Positions 35,814 through 44,613 of a stretch of DNA of 64,000 bases are shown here, in pieces. The notes under the pieces are model-generated. The model saw only the letters and a list, made by a program, of their open reading frames with translations. It did not search any database and was not told the DNA's origin. Both the position numbers and the translations under genes were made by a program. The stretch spans positions 30,718-94,717 of the forward strand of contig CACZZO010000004.1 of the NCBI GenBank assembly GCA_902785755.1. Direction: 5' to 3'. This stretch comes from an uncultured Bacteroidia bacterium. GTDB taxonomy: Bacteria > Bacteroidota > Bacteroidia > Bacteroidales > F082. Each line of letters opens with the position of its first letter. The stretch's first letter is position 1.

Positions 35814-37087
35814 AAAAACTGCATATCATATTGGTTTTGTTGCTGTTGTCTCTCGTTTCGCCAACTTTTGGCCAAAAAACGAAAGGCAAGTCGAAAAAGC
35901 AATTGCAGAGCGAAATCACATCGTTGCAAAACGAGATTTCGACTGCCAACCAATTGCTGAAAAAGACCAAAAAAGACCGCGAAATGACCCTCAACGAAGT
36001 CTCCATCTTGGACTCGAAAATCAAGCAGCGCGAGAAACTCATCAAGGCTTACAACGAACAGATTGCCGTTCTCGACGAGGAAATCAAGTCGGGCCAAAGC
36101 AACATCCGCAGCCTCAATTCCGACCTCAGCAAATTGCAAAAGGAATACGCGAAAATGATTGTCTTTGCCAACAAAAACCGCAACAATTACAACAAGTTAG
36201 GCTTCATTTTTGCTTCCAAGGACTTCAACCAAGCCTTCAGTCGGTTGCGCTACATCCGCGAGTTCAGCGATGCCCGCAAGGTCAAGATGAACCAAATCGC
36301 CTCCACCGAAAGGCAAATCAGCAGCGAGGTCGAAGCCAACCGACAAGCCCGCGAGGAACAAGCCGTTCTGCTTGCCGATGAAAAAGTGCAAAAAGCTGAT
36401 TTACAGAACGAAAAGAAGGAGTTGAACCAGCAGGTGACCAAACTCAAGAAGCAAGAAGGCAAAATCCAACAGGACATCAAGAACAAGCAGCAGCAGGCCA
36501 AAAAACTGCAAAAGGCCATCGACGACATCATTGCCGAGGAAATCCGCAAAGCCAACGCCGAGGCCGAGCGCAAACGCAAGGAAGCCGAGAAAAAAGCCAA
36601 GGAAAAAGGCAAAACCGCCGCCCCTGCACCAAAAGAAAAAGGTATGGCCTTGACTCCCGCCGAAAAAACGCTTTCGTCTAACTTCGTCGGCAACAAAGGC
36701 AAATTGCCGTGGCCCGTGGAGCGCGGGGTGATTTCGTCGTCCTACGGCAAACACGCCTCGGTAGTGTCGAGCAAAGTGACCGTGACCAACAACGGCATCG
36801 ACATTGCCACCACGGAGAACGCCCACGCCCGTGCCGTCTTTGAGGGCGAGGTGGCCAACGTCACCAAACTGACGGGCAGCAACACCGTGGTCATCATCCG
36901 CCACGGCGAATATTTTACGGTCTATTCCAACCTTGAAGATGTCACCGTCAAGCGCGGCGACAAGGTGAAAACCAAGCAAAACATTGGCATCGTCCATACC
37001 AATAAGACCGAAGGCAAGACGGAATTGCACTTCGAACTGCTGAAGGAACAAGTCAGACAAAATCCCGCAAACTGGTTGTCGAAATGA
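35810..37087 (+). CDS. EnvC-like murein hydrolase activator with degenerate LytM (M23) domain
   Basis: A 425-residue exported protein: signal peptide (to FGQ, about 24), a long coiled coil (about 25-260) and a C-terminal LytM domain (about 290-425). The M23 zinc ligands are largely lost: the HxxxD site reads NNGIDIA and the HxH site reads ELHFEL. The fold blocks VVIIRHGEYFTVYSNL and GDKVKTKQNIG remain. In EnvC-type proteins the degenerate domain binds and activates amidases instead of cutting peptidoglycan. Overlaps both neighbours by four bases, so it is in an operon with DUF4292 and a small lipoprotein. Confidence 0.85.
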   Translation: MKKLHIILVLLLLSLVSPTFGQKTKGKSKKQLQSEITSLQNEISTANQLLKKTKKDREMTLNEVSILDSKIKQREKLIKAYNEQIAVLDEEIKSGQSNIRSLNSDLSKLQKEYAKMIVFANKNRNNYNKLGFIFASKDFNQAFSRLRYIREFSDARKVKMNQIASTERQISSEVEANRQAREEQAVLLADEKVQKADLQNEKKELNQQVTKLKKQEGKIQQDIKNKQQQAKKLQKAIDDIIAEEIRKANAEAERKRKEAEKKAKEKGKTAAPAPKEKGMALTPAEKTLSSNFVGNKGKLPWPVERGVISSSYGKHASVVSSKVTVTNNGIDIATTENAHARAVFEGEVANVTKLTGSNTVVIIRHGEYFTVYSNLEDVTVKRGDKVKTKQNIGIVHTNKTEGKTELHFELLKEQVRQNPANWLSK

Positions 37088-37263
37088 GAAACAAATTATT
37101 GATATTGTTTTTGTTAGGTATTATCCTGACAGTTACATCCTGCAAGACCAAGGAAGTGCCGGGTCGCCGTCGCGCACCGCGCAACTGCAACACCTGCACC
37201 AAGTGGAGTTACGCTCCACAGAAAGCCACGGAAACCTTACTCTTGAACAGCAATGAAGCCTGA
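37084..37263 (+). CDS. Small Cys-rich lipoprotein (59 residues)
   Basis: ATG 37084 overlaps the EnvC-like stop (ATGA), and the frame runs 59 codons to TGA 37261-37263, overlapping the SprT-like start (37253) by 11 bases. The product starts MRNKLLILFLLGIILTVTSC (lipobox Cys 20). It then has a basic stretch (GRRRAPRN) and CNTCTKWSY with a C-x2-C pair. Short lipoproteins with such a pair are found in this position in other Bacteroidota, but no function is known to me. Double overlap with the two neighbours argues that it is translated. Confidence 0.75.
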   Translation: MRNKLLILFLLGIILTVTSCKTKEVPGRRRAPRNCNTCTKWSYAPQKATETLLLNSNEA

Positions 37264-37870
37264 AGAACTCGAACTGCTGAAACGCTATTTTCCCGAAACA
37301 TCGGTAGGGATGGTCGGCGCAATGTACGAGCAAAGGCGTTTCATACTGCATTTCAAGCGGCCTCGCACTTCAAAATTGGGCGATTTCCGTCCGCCACGCA
37401 CCAAAAATGGCATCTGCACCATTACCCTCAATCTGGATTTGAACCCTTACCAAATGCTCGTCACCTACATTCACGAAGTGGCGCATTATGATGTGTATCA
37501 GCAATTTGGCTCAAGATTCGTGCAACCCCACGGCATCGAATGGCAAAAACAATTCTCTGCGCTTTTGTTGCCTTTCCTTACCGAAACCATCTTCCCGAAA
37601 GACATTCTCACCGCTTTGCAAAAACACCTGCACCACATCAAGGCGAGCAGCACTGCCGACCCGAACCTGCAAAGGGTGCTGAAGCAATACGACAAAAACG
37701 TTGAAACCATTACAACCGTGGAAAACCTGCCCAATGGAGCGCGTTTCGTGCTGAAAAACGGCCTCATTTTCCAAAAAGGCGAGAAGCAACGCACCCGCTA
37801 CAAGTGCTTATGCGAGAACAACGGCAGGTGGTATTTCGTGGCGGCTTTGGCGGAAGTGAAGGAATTGTAA
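37253..37870 (+). CDS. SprT-like zinc metalloprotease-fold protein
   Basis: A 205-residue protein with the zinc motif HEVAHYDVYQQFG (HExxH at about 77-81), the third ligand region PHGIEWQKQF, and a C-terminal beta segment ending in YKCLCENNGRWYFVAALAEV. This matches the SprT/Spartan fold, whose eukaryotic members cut DNA-protein crosslinks; bacterial SprT proteins are little studied. Start at ATG 37253 within the preceding lipoprotein gene. Confidence 0.85.
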   Translation: MKPEELELLKRYFPETSVGMVGAMYEQRRFILHFKRPRTSKLGDFRPPRTKNGICTITLNLDLNPYQMLVTYIHEVAHYDVYQQFGSRFVQPHGIEWQKQFSALLLPFLTETIFPKDILTALQKHLHHIKASSTADPNLQRVLKQYDKNVETITTVENLPNGARFVLKNGLIFQKGEKQRTRYKCLCENNGRWYFVAALAEVKEL

Positions 37871-37981
37871 GTTTTTATTTAACAATCTTTTATACTGTTT
37901 TTGATTTACATTATAAAAAAGAAATATGATTATTTAATACCTAATGGAAAAAATATTTTGACAAGTAATCAAAAAAAGTAG

Positions 37982-37989
37982 TATTTTTG
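37982..37989 (+). promoter_or_regulatory. Bacteroidota promoter for the CapD-like gene
   Basis: -7 box TATTTTTG with TTTTGAC at 37956-37962 about 20 bases upstream as the -33 element; 27 bases before ATG 38016. One of the best matches to the Bacteroidota consensus in the window. Confidence 0.65.
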
Positions 37990-38015
37990 GCGGTTTAATG
38001 TAAAAACACAAGCTT

Positions 38016-39929
38016 ATGTATAAATTGATTACAAAATTCTGCAATTTCATATTCGGAAAACACAACAATAACACCCTGCCGCGCTATTGGATTTTAGCGG
38101 TGGACATGATTATCGTCGTCATCTCTTATGTCGGAGCGCTTTTCATGTTGTATTTCCAGAACATAAAATCATCTGGGTTCGATTGGAGCCGCATTTGGAT
38201 TGTGCCTGTCGTTTACCTTGTCGCCTTCCTCATCAGCAGAACTTACGACGGCATGTTGCGTTATTCGGGCTTCAACGACATCCGAAAAATTTTCTCCGCC
38301 TGCACCTCTACTTTAGCTTTCCTTCTCATTAGCAAACTTGTCTTTACCAAAGTTGCGCCGCATGTGGCCTACGAACTCTATCCCCGTTATGTTACCTTGG
38401 TTTACCATTATTTATTCACGATGGTGATAATGATTCTTATGCGCTTCACCATCAGGCGATTGTATAATGAAGTCTACAAAAACACGGGCGACAAAATGAA
38501 TGTTCTCGTCTACGGAGCAGGTGATGGCGGCACCGTATTGTTGCGTACTTTGAGCCAAGACACACAATCGAGATTTAGGGTTAAGGCTTTCGTTGACGAC
38601 GACCCCAAACGCGTCAAGTCTCAAATCAACACTATCAAGGTGTATTCGCCTGAAAAGGCTTTGACACCCGATTTCATCAAGAAATACAACATCGATGTGA
38701 TGATTATTGCCATTCCCAGCCTAAGTGAGGAGCGCAGCAGGGAAATTATCGAAAAGGGCATGTCTCTCAACCTCATCGTGAAATCCATCCCCGCATTCGA
38801 CAAATGGGTGGACGGAAAAATCACATCCAACCAAATCCAAGACATCAAGATTGAAGACCTTTTGGGCCGTAAACCTATTATCTTAGGTAAGAGCAATGTG
38901 ATTCGCGAAATCAACGAGAAAGTGGTGTTGGTGACGGGTGCCGCAGGCTCCATCGGTAGCGAGATTTGCCGTCAGATCATGCACTACAACCCCGAAAAAC
39001 TCATCATGCTCGACCAAGCAGAGTCACCGATGTACGACTTCCAGTTCGAGATGAACAACACCCCCGATTTCAAGGATATGCACGATAAAATGGCTTTCGT
39101 CATTACCAATGTGAAAGACCCTGTGCGTATGAGGGAAGTGTTTGAGATGTATCATCCGCAAGTGGTGTTCCACGCTGCGGCCTACAAGCATGTGCCTTTC
39201 ATGGAAGAAAACGCCTACGAAGCCGTGTTTGTCAATGTGTTCGGCACCAAACTTGTAGCTGACTTGGCCGTTGAATTTGGCGTGGAGAAATTCGTTATGA
39301 TTTCCACTGACAAGGCCGTCAACCCGACCAATGTGATGGGAGCCACCAAGCGCATCGCGGAGATTTACACGCAAAGCCGCAAGGGCAATACCAAGTTCAT
39401 CACCACGCGCTTCGGCAATGTATTAGGTTCAAACGGCTCTGTTGTTCCTTTGTTCCGCAAGCAAATCGAAAAAGGCGGCCCGATTACCGTGACCGACCGC
39501 CGCATCACGCGCTTCTTTATGACGATTCCCGAAGCCTGTAGCCTCGTGCTTGAGGCTGGTTCCATCGGCGAAGGCGGCGACATCTTCGTCTTCGACATGG
39601 GCGAAAAGGTCAAGATTTGGGATTTGGCTGAAAAGATGCGCAAATTAGCCCATCGTCCTGATATTGAAATCATTGAAACAGGTCTTCGTCCAGGCGAAAA
39701 ACTTTATGAAGAGGTCTTGGCCAACGAAGAAAACACCATCAAGACTGACAACGAGAAGATTATGCACGCCGTGGTGCGCAAGTATGAAACCGCCGAAGTG
39801 GACAGCATGATTGCCAAGTTGCACGCCGAACTCGAAACCTGCGACCAAATGAAGATTGTGGCCCAAATGAAGGTCATCGTGCCTGAGTTCAAGAGTAACA
39901 ACAGCATTTTCAGCCAGTTGGACAAATAA
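38016..39929 (+). CDS. Membrane-bound nucleotide-sugar 4,6-dehydratase (CapD/WbpM/PglF type)
   Basis: A 637-residue protein. Four N-terminal membrane helices (about 25-47, 60-80, 92-112 and 125-145) precede a first Rossmann region (VLVYGAGDGGTVLLRTL, about 163-180). The catalytic SDR domain has VLVTGAAGSIGSEICRQI (about 305-322) and ISTDKAVNPTNVMGATKR. The T-D-K in place of Y-x-x-x-K is typical of this 4,6-dehydratase group. It would turn UDP-GlcNAc into a 4-keto-6-deoxy sugar for surface polysaccharide or glycoprotein glycans. Full length. A strong promoter lies directly upstream. Confidence 0.92.
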   Translation: MYKLITKFCNFIFGKHNNNTLPRYWILAVDMIIVVISYVGALFMLYFQNIKSSGFDWSRIWIVPVVYLVAFLISRTYDGMLRYSGFNDIRKIFSACTSTLAFLLISKLVFTKVAPHVAYELYPRYVTLVYHYLFTMVIMILMRFTIRRLYNEVYKNTGDKMNVLVYGAGDGGTVLLRTLSQDTQSRFRVKAFVDDDPKRVKSQINTIKVYSPEKALTPDFIKKYNIDVMIIAIPSLSEERSREIIEKGMSLNLIVKSIPAFDKWVDGKITSNQIQDIKIEDLLGRKPIILGKSNVIREINEKVVLVTGAAGSIGSEICRQIMHYNPEKLIMLDQAESPMYDFQFEMNNTPDFKDMHDKMAFVITNVKDPVRMREVFEMYHPQVVFHAAAYKHVPFMEENAYEAVFVNVFGTKLVADLAVEFGVEKFVMISTDKAVNPTNVMGATKRIAEIYTQSRKGNTKFITTRFGNVLGSNGSVVPLFRKQIEKGGPITVTDRRITRFFMTIPEACSLVLEAGSIGEGGDIFVFDMGEKVKIWDLAEKMRKLAHRPDIEIIETGLRPGEKLYEEVLANEENTIKTDNEKIMHAVVRKYETAEVDSMIAKLHAELETCDQMKIVAQMKVIVPEFKSNNSIFSQLDK

Positions 39930-39935
39930 TCTGAA

Positions 39936-42900
39936 ATGTTCACCATCCACACCGACCCTTTGCACCGCATCGCCTACGCCACCGATGCGTCGGCTTATCG
40001 TGAAGTGCCGCAAGGCGTGGCTTTCCCTGAAAACGAACAGGATATTGTCTATTTGATTGAAACTGCGCGTGAACGCAAAACCCACCTCATTCCGAGGGCG
40101 GGTGGCACATCCATCGCTGGACAGGTGGTGGGTAGCGGCATTGTGGTCGACATCAGCAAACATTTCAAGAAGATACTGGAAATCAACAAGGAAGAACGCT
40201 GGGCAAGGGTGCAACCGGGGGTTGTCCTTGATGAACTGAACCTTGCTTTGGAGCCATACGGACTGTTTTTCAGCCCTGAAACTTCTACCAGTACCCGATG
40301 CTGCATTGGTGGAATGTTCGGCAACAATTCTTGTGGTTCCCATTCTTTGGTTTACGGTAGCACCCGCCACCATGTGTTGGAAGCCCGAGGCGTGCTTTGC
40401 GATGGCAGCGTTGAAGTGTTCAAAACATACACAATCAAGGAGTTGGAGGAAAGATTTGGCACACAGTTTTGGGAAACCGAATCTGATTCTTTAATCCAAA
40501 ACATCTACTCACAACTCATCCGTTGGGCTTTGGACGAGAAAACAGTTCAACTGATTGAGGAAAACTTTCCTGACAAGAGCCTGCGCCGTCGCTCATGCGG
40601 CTACGCCATCGACGAAGTCATGGAAGACCTGCACAATACGGCCAAACCGCTTGAAGAACGCACCATCAATCTCTGCAAAGTGTTGGCGGGAAGCGAAGGC
40701 ACTTTGGCCTTCATCACCGAAATCAAAGTCGACCTTGACCCCTTGCCGCCCAAAGAGAAAATGGTGGTTTGCGCCCATTGCGATACGCTGCAAAAGAGTT
40801 TTTTGGGGAATCTTGTCGCTTTGAAATTCCATCCTGCCGCCGTTGAGTTGATGGATCGCAACATCTTGGAACTCAGCAAGGAAAATGTTGAACAACAAAA
40901 AAACCGCTTCTTCGTGCATGGCGACCCTGCCGCCATTCTCATCATCGAATTGCGTGGCGAAACCCGAGAAGAAATCGATGCCCTCGCCGACCAGTTGGAA
41001 AAAGCTTTGATGGAAAACGAGAAGCATTTAGTTTACGCTTGTTCAAGGGTTTACGGCTCGGAAATCAGCAAGGTTTGGAGTTTGCGCAAGGCGGGTTTGG
41101 GTCTGCTTACGGGTATGAAAGGCGATGCCAAGCCCATTGGTGTCATCGAAGACACGGCTGTCGCGCCAGAAAAATTGCCAGCATATATGGCCGACTTCGC
41201 ACAAATGCTTGAAAACCTTGGCCTGAGTTGCGTTTATCACGCCCACATCAGCACAGGAGAACTGCATTTACGGCCCATTATTAATATAAAGGAGGCGGAA
41301 GGTTTACGGAAATTCCGCGAAGTGGCTTACCAAACCGCGCTGTTGGTCAAGAAATACAAAGGTTCTTTGAGCGGCGAGCATGGCGATGGTCGCTTGCGTG
41401 GCGAGTTCATTCAACTGATGTACGGCAACGAGGTTTATGCCTTGATGCAAGAATTGAAACGCTGTTGGGACCCGCTTCAAGTCTTCAATTTACATAAGAT
41501 TGTGGACACGCTCCCGATGGACAGTATGTTGCGTTTCGAAGTCGGACAAAAATACGCCATCGAGAAGGAACTTTGTAATAGTTCTTCGGTCCTTCGACAG
41601 GCTCAGGGGCCAAAGACCTATTACAATTGGAAGGCCGCTTTCGATGAGTGCAAGGTGGAGGGTGCAACGGGTGCCAAAAACCAGCTCCACGCTCTGATGT
41701 GCAGCATCGAGCAATGCAACGGTGCCGGCGACTGCCGCAAGTCGAACTTGATTGGTGGCACGCTTTGTCCGGCCTTCAAGGTGAGCCGCGATGAGACCAA
41801 AGCCACCCGCGCCCGCGCCAATGTGCTTCGCGAAATCCTGACAAGAGGATGGGAAAGCGAGGCTTTCGCACAAGCCTTGGATAAAGACAAAAGCATACTG
41901 AAATCCAAGGAATTGGCTGAAGTGCTGGATTCTTGTTTGGCCTGTAAAGGCTGTCGCAGCGAGTGCCCGTCGAATGTTGACATGACGCGCTTGCGTTCAG
42001 AGATTTTGCAACACAAATACGACGTCGGTAGGATGCCTTTGCGTTCCTTCGCCGTGTCGCGAATGGCTACGGTGGAACAATTTGGACACCTCGTTTGGCC
42101 GCTCTACAACCTCTTTGCCTCGTGGCAATTCTCGTCAAACATCATCAAGCGCATCATCAATTTCTCGACCGAGCGCGACATCCCGACTTTGAGCCGTGTG
42201 ACCATGCGGACAGCGGTAAAAAGAGAATGTCGCAAGCATAAAGGCCAGACCACAAAAGGCAAAGTCTATCTTTTCGCCGACGAGTTCACCAACTTCCAGG
42301 AAGCCGAGTTGGGTCTGACTTTCGCCAAACTGCTCTTGCATTTGGGCTACGAGGTGGAAATCCCGAAACATGTTGAAAGCGGTCGCGCGGCCATGTCGAA
42401 AGGCAACCTGAAATTGGCCAAAAAGTTCGCCTTGAAGAATGTCAATTTGTTGAAAGACAAGGTCTCGGAACAAATTCCTTTGGTCGGCATCGAGCCTTCG
42501 TGCATCCTCAGTTTCCGCGACGAATACCCTGATTTGGTACCCGCAGAATTGCGTCCTCAAGCCCAACAATTAGGCCGAAATGCCTTGCTTTTCGATGAGT
42601 TTATCATGCGTGAGGTGAAAGCGGGTCGTATCACTGTCGATGATTTCAAATCCGATGCCGTGGAGATTTGGCTTCATGGCCATTGCCACCAAAAGGCCTT
42701 GGTCGGAACAGAAAAGACCGTCCAAGCCCTGAAATTGATTCAAAACGCTCAAATTCATGTCATTCCGAGTGGTTGTTGCGGCATGGCGGGTTCGTTTGGC
42801 TACGAAAAAGAGCATTACCAAACCTCGTTGGCCATCGGTGAAATGGTGCTTTTCCCGACCGTCAGAAAAGCCGTCGCCAACACCGATGGCATCACGCCCT

Positions 42901-43004
42901 GCATCGTTTCCGCTCCTGGAACTTCATGCCGGCAACAGATTTTGGACGGAACGGGCATCCACGCCGTGCATCCCATTGAAATACTTTACCGTTGGGTGAA
43001 ATAA
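39936..43004 (+). CDS. FAD-binding and (4Fe-4S) oxidoreductase, D-lactate/2-hydroxyacid dehydrogenase type
   Basis: A 1022-residue fusion. The PCMH FAD domain (about 20-260) has THLIPRAGGTSIAGQ and GGMFGNNSCGSHSLVYG. FAD-oxidase C domain follows to about 540. Fe-S ligands come in two sets: CSIEQCNGAGDC with a later Cys, then CLACKGCRSECP. The C-terminal Cys-rich CCG domain has HGHCHQKAL and PSGCCGMAGSFGY. Such proteins oxidise D-lactate or D-2-hydroxyglutarate and feed electrons onward. A segment around residues 548-558 (SSSVLRQAQGPK) comes from the same dispersed repeat seen in DUF4175 (41591-41607). Separate from CapD by six bases. Confidence 0.9.
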   Translation: MFTIHTDPLHRIAYATDASAYREVPQGVAFPENEQDIVYLIETARERKTHLIPRAGGTSIAGQVVGSGIVVDISKHFKKILEINKEERWARVQPGVVLDELNLALEPYGLFFSPETSTSTRCCIGGMFGNNSCGSHSLVYGSTRHHVLEARGVLCDGSVEVFKTYTIKELEERFGTQFWETESDSLIQNIYSQLIRWALDEKTVQLIEENFPDKSLRRRSCGYAIDEVMEDLHNTAKPLEERTINLCKVLAGSEGTLAFITEIKVDLDPLPPKEKMVVCAHCDTLQKSFLGNLVALKFHPAAVELMDRNILELSKENVEQQKNRFFVHGDPAAILIIELRGETREEIDALADQLEKALMENEKHLVYACSRVYGSEISKVWSLRKAGLGLLTGMKGDAKPIGVIEDTAVAPEKLPAYMADFAQMLENLGLSCVYHAHISTGELHLRPIINIKEAEGLRKFREVAYQTALLVKKYKGSLSGEHGDGRLRGEFIQLMYGNEVYALMQELKRCWDPLQVFNLHKIVDTLPMDSMLRFEVGQKYAIEKELCNSSSVLRQAQGPKTYYNWKAAFDECKVEGATGAKNQLHALMCSIEQCNGAGDCRKSNLIGGTLCPAFKVSRDETKATRARANVLREILTRGWESEAFAQALDKDKSILKSKELAEVLDSCLACKGCRSECPSNVDMTRLRSEILQHKYDVGRMPLRSFAVSRMATVEQFGHLVWPLYNLFASWQFSSNIIKRIINFSTERDIPTLSRVTMRTAVKRECRKHKGQTTKGKVYLFADEFTNFQEAELGLTFAKLLLHLGYEVEIPKHVESGRAAMSKGNLKLAKKFALKNVNLLKDKVSEQIPLVGIEPSCILSFRDEYPDLVPAELRPQAQQLGRNALLFDEFIMREVKAGRITVDDFKSDAVEIWLHGHCHQKALVGTEKTVQALKLIQNAQIHVIPSGCCGMAGSFGYEKEHYQTSLAIGEMVLFPTVRKAVANTDGITPCIVSAPGTSCRQQILDGTGIHAVHPIEILYRWVK
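41591..41607 (+). repeat. Dispersed repeat CCTTCGACAGGCTCAGG inside the FAD/Fe-S gene
   Basis: Identical to 15889-15905 and read in a different frame (SVLRQAQGPK here, PSTGSGTE there). It lies in a linker between the FAD-oxidase and Fe-S parts. Confidence 0.85.
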
Positions 43005-43072
43005 TTTTTTGTTGTAAAAACAAATTATTTCTTACTTTTGCCATCGTTAACAAACCTCAAGTTTAGCCAAAT

Positions 43073-43711
43073 ATGGGCAATGAAATCCAAGTTCGACCCC
43101 AAAACATCGAAAACATCAAGGATGCTATTTATGAGATTCGTGGTCAGAAGGTCATGCTCGACTATGACCTTGCTTCCGTATACGGTGTAAAAACAAGCGC
43201 GTTGAATCAGGCTGTCAAACGAAATGCTGATCGTTTCCCGAGCGATTTTATGTTCAAACTGACAGAAAGAGAATGGATGGAGGTGGAACGTAACATTCAG
43301 ATTTCCAATATGCAATCACAAATTGTGACAGCATCTCCTAATCGAAGGAACAAGTCAAATCCACCCTATGCGTTTACAGAGCACGGTGCCGTCATGCTTG
43401 CTTCCGTTTTGCATAGCCCCAGTGCCGTACAGATGAGCGTGATGGTGACTCGCGCATTCATTGCGATGCGCAAAGCCATCACATCCATGCTTTCTGTTGA
43501 TTTGAAAGTTGAGCAACTTTCGCACAAGGTGGATCTGTTAAACGCTTATGTAGAGGAGATTCTTCACGACCAAAATGACATTAACGAGCAACAAGAGCAG
43601 ACCAATCTGGAAATCGCTGTGCAGATAGAGGCTATCAACGAAGCCCTTGACAAGTTGCGCGACACCCAAGTCAAGCCCCGTAATCGTATCGGCTACAAAA
43701 AAGATGAATAA
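43073..43711 (+). CDS. ORF6N domain protein (phage antirepressor-like)
   Basis: A 212-residue protein. The N-terminal ORF6N domain (about 14-105) contains IRGQKVMLDYDLASVYGVKTSALNQAVKRNADRFPSDFMFKL and AFTEHGAVMLASVL, the classic pattern. A coiled coil (about 145-200) follows, rich in Gln/Glu. ORF6N proteins are DNA-binding modules of phage and chromosomal origin. No phage genes accompany it. A TACTTTTG-like box (ttacttttgcc near 43032) precedes it. Confidence 0.88.
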   Translation: MGNEIQVRPQNIENIKDAIYEIRGQKVMLDYDLASVYGVKTSALNQAVKRNADRFPSDFMFKLTEREWMEVERNIQISNMQSQIVTASPNRRNKSNPPYAFTEHGAVMLASVLHSPSAVQMSVMVTRAFIAMRKAITSMLSVDLKVEQLSHKVDLLNAYVEEILHDQNDINEQQEQTNLEIAVQIEAINEALDKLRDTQVKPRNRIGYKKDE

Positions 43712-43804
43712 GGAGTATAAAATTGCTTCCCAAGAAGAGAAATCTATATATTTGCCCCGATAAATGAAACAAAACATGAAAATTGCCGTTTTCCAAAAAA
43801 GCAG

Positions 43805-43812
43805 TATATTTG
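43805..43812 (+). promoter_or_regulatory. Bacteroidota -7 box for the DUF3298 lipoprotein
   Basis: TATATTTG followed by C, 28 bases before ATG 43841. Confidence 0.55.
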
Positions 43813-43840
43813 CGACATACGAACCATAAAAACATTCACT

Positions 43841-44599
43841 ATGAAAAAACTGTTCTTTCCACTTGCGCTGATGTTGTTGACCTTGATTGGTTGCAACCAC
43901 TCAACAAGCAATTCCAACGAGGTTGAAGTGGAACCTTACACCTTGATTGACAGCGTTTTCATCGAAAGCGAATTTGGTGACGATTACGCTTATTACACCT
44001 TGAACGCCGACCTTCCTGTCACCGACAACGACAGCCTTCGGAACAACATCCTTCACTGGATGCTTGCCGATGACACCGAAGACCATGTGACTTTTTTCCA
44101 GAACGAGAGAGACCGTTTTTTTGCCGAAGATGGCGACGAACCGCGCTCGGCCCTCGAAAGCAACTACACCCTTTCGGAACAGACCGACCTTTATGTGACC
44201 TACATCTCGGAAGGCTATATTTTCACCGGCGGTGCCCATCCCATGCCGTGGTATTATGGCATCTCATTCAGCAAATTGGACGGCAGCACTATCGGCTATG
44301 ACCTTTTCGACGACCCTGAGCAACTTATCGGACTGATTTCAGAAAACATTCGTACACAATACTTTGAACCCAATAACACCGAGGAAGAAGAATACCTTTT
44401 CGAGCCTGACGAGACCTTCCAACTGCCCACCAACGAGCCGTGGATTGAAGCAGGGAGCGTGGTGTTCTGCTACGAGCCTTTCGAAATCGCGCCCTACGCA
44501 GCCGGAATGCCTTTGTGCAAAATCTCCATTGATGACCTGAAGCCTTATTTGAGCGAAAAAGGAAAATCCCTTCTACTCAATTCAACATTTCAACAATAA
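43841..44599 (+). CDS. DUF3298/RsiV-like lipoprotein
   Basis: A 252-residue lipoprotein, lipobox Cys at 18 (LIGC). YVTYISEGYIFTGGAHPMPWYYGISFSKLDG matches the (Y/F)TGGAH block of DUF3298 (PdaC/RsiV C-terminal fold), and the last third FETFQLPTNEPWIEAGSVVFCYEPFEIAPYAAGMP matches its end (residues quoted in part). RsiV-like domains bind lysozyme in Bacillus; in Bacteroidota the ligand is unknown. The stop is 14 bases before the manC-like gene on the same strand. Confidence 0.82.
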   Translation: MKKLFFPLALMLLTLIGCNHSTSNSNEVEVEPYTLIDSVFIESEFGDDYAYYTLNADLPVTDNDSLRNNILHWMLADDTEDHVTFFQNERDRFFAEDGDEPRSALESNYTLSEQTDLYVTYISEGYIFTGGAHPMPWYYGISFSKLDGSTIGYDLFDDPEQLIGLISENIRTQYFEPNNTEEEEYLFEPDETFQLPTNEPWIEAGSVVFCYEPFEIAPYAAGMPLCKISIDDLKPYLSEKGKSLLLNSTFQQ

Positions 44600-44613
44600 A
44601 CAATTCAACAGAA

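Noticed and set aside
39645..40373. A 242-codon minus-strand ORF over the CapD/FAD-oxidoreductase junction
   Set aside because: Shadow ORF opposite two strongly supported genes, with no motif of its own.
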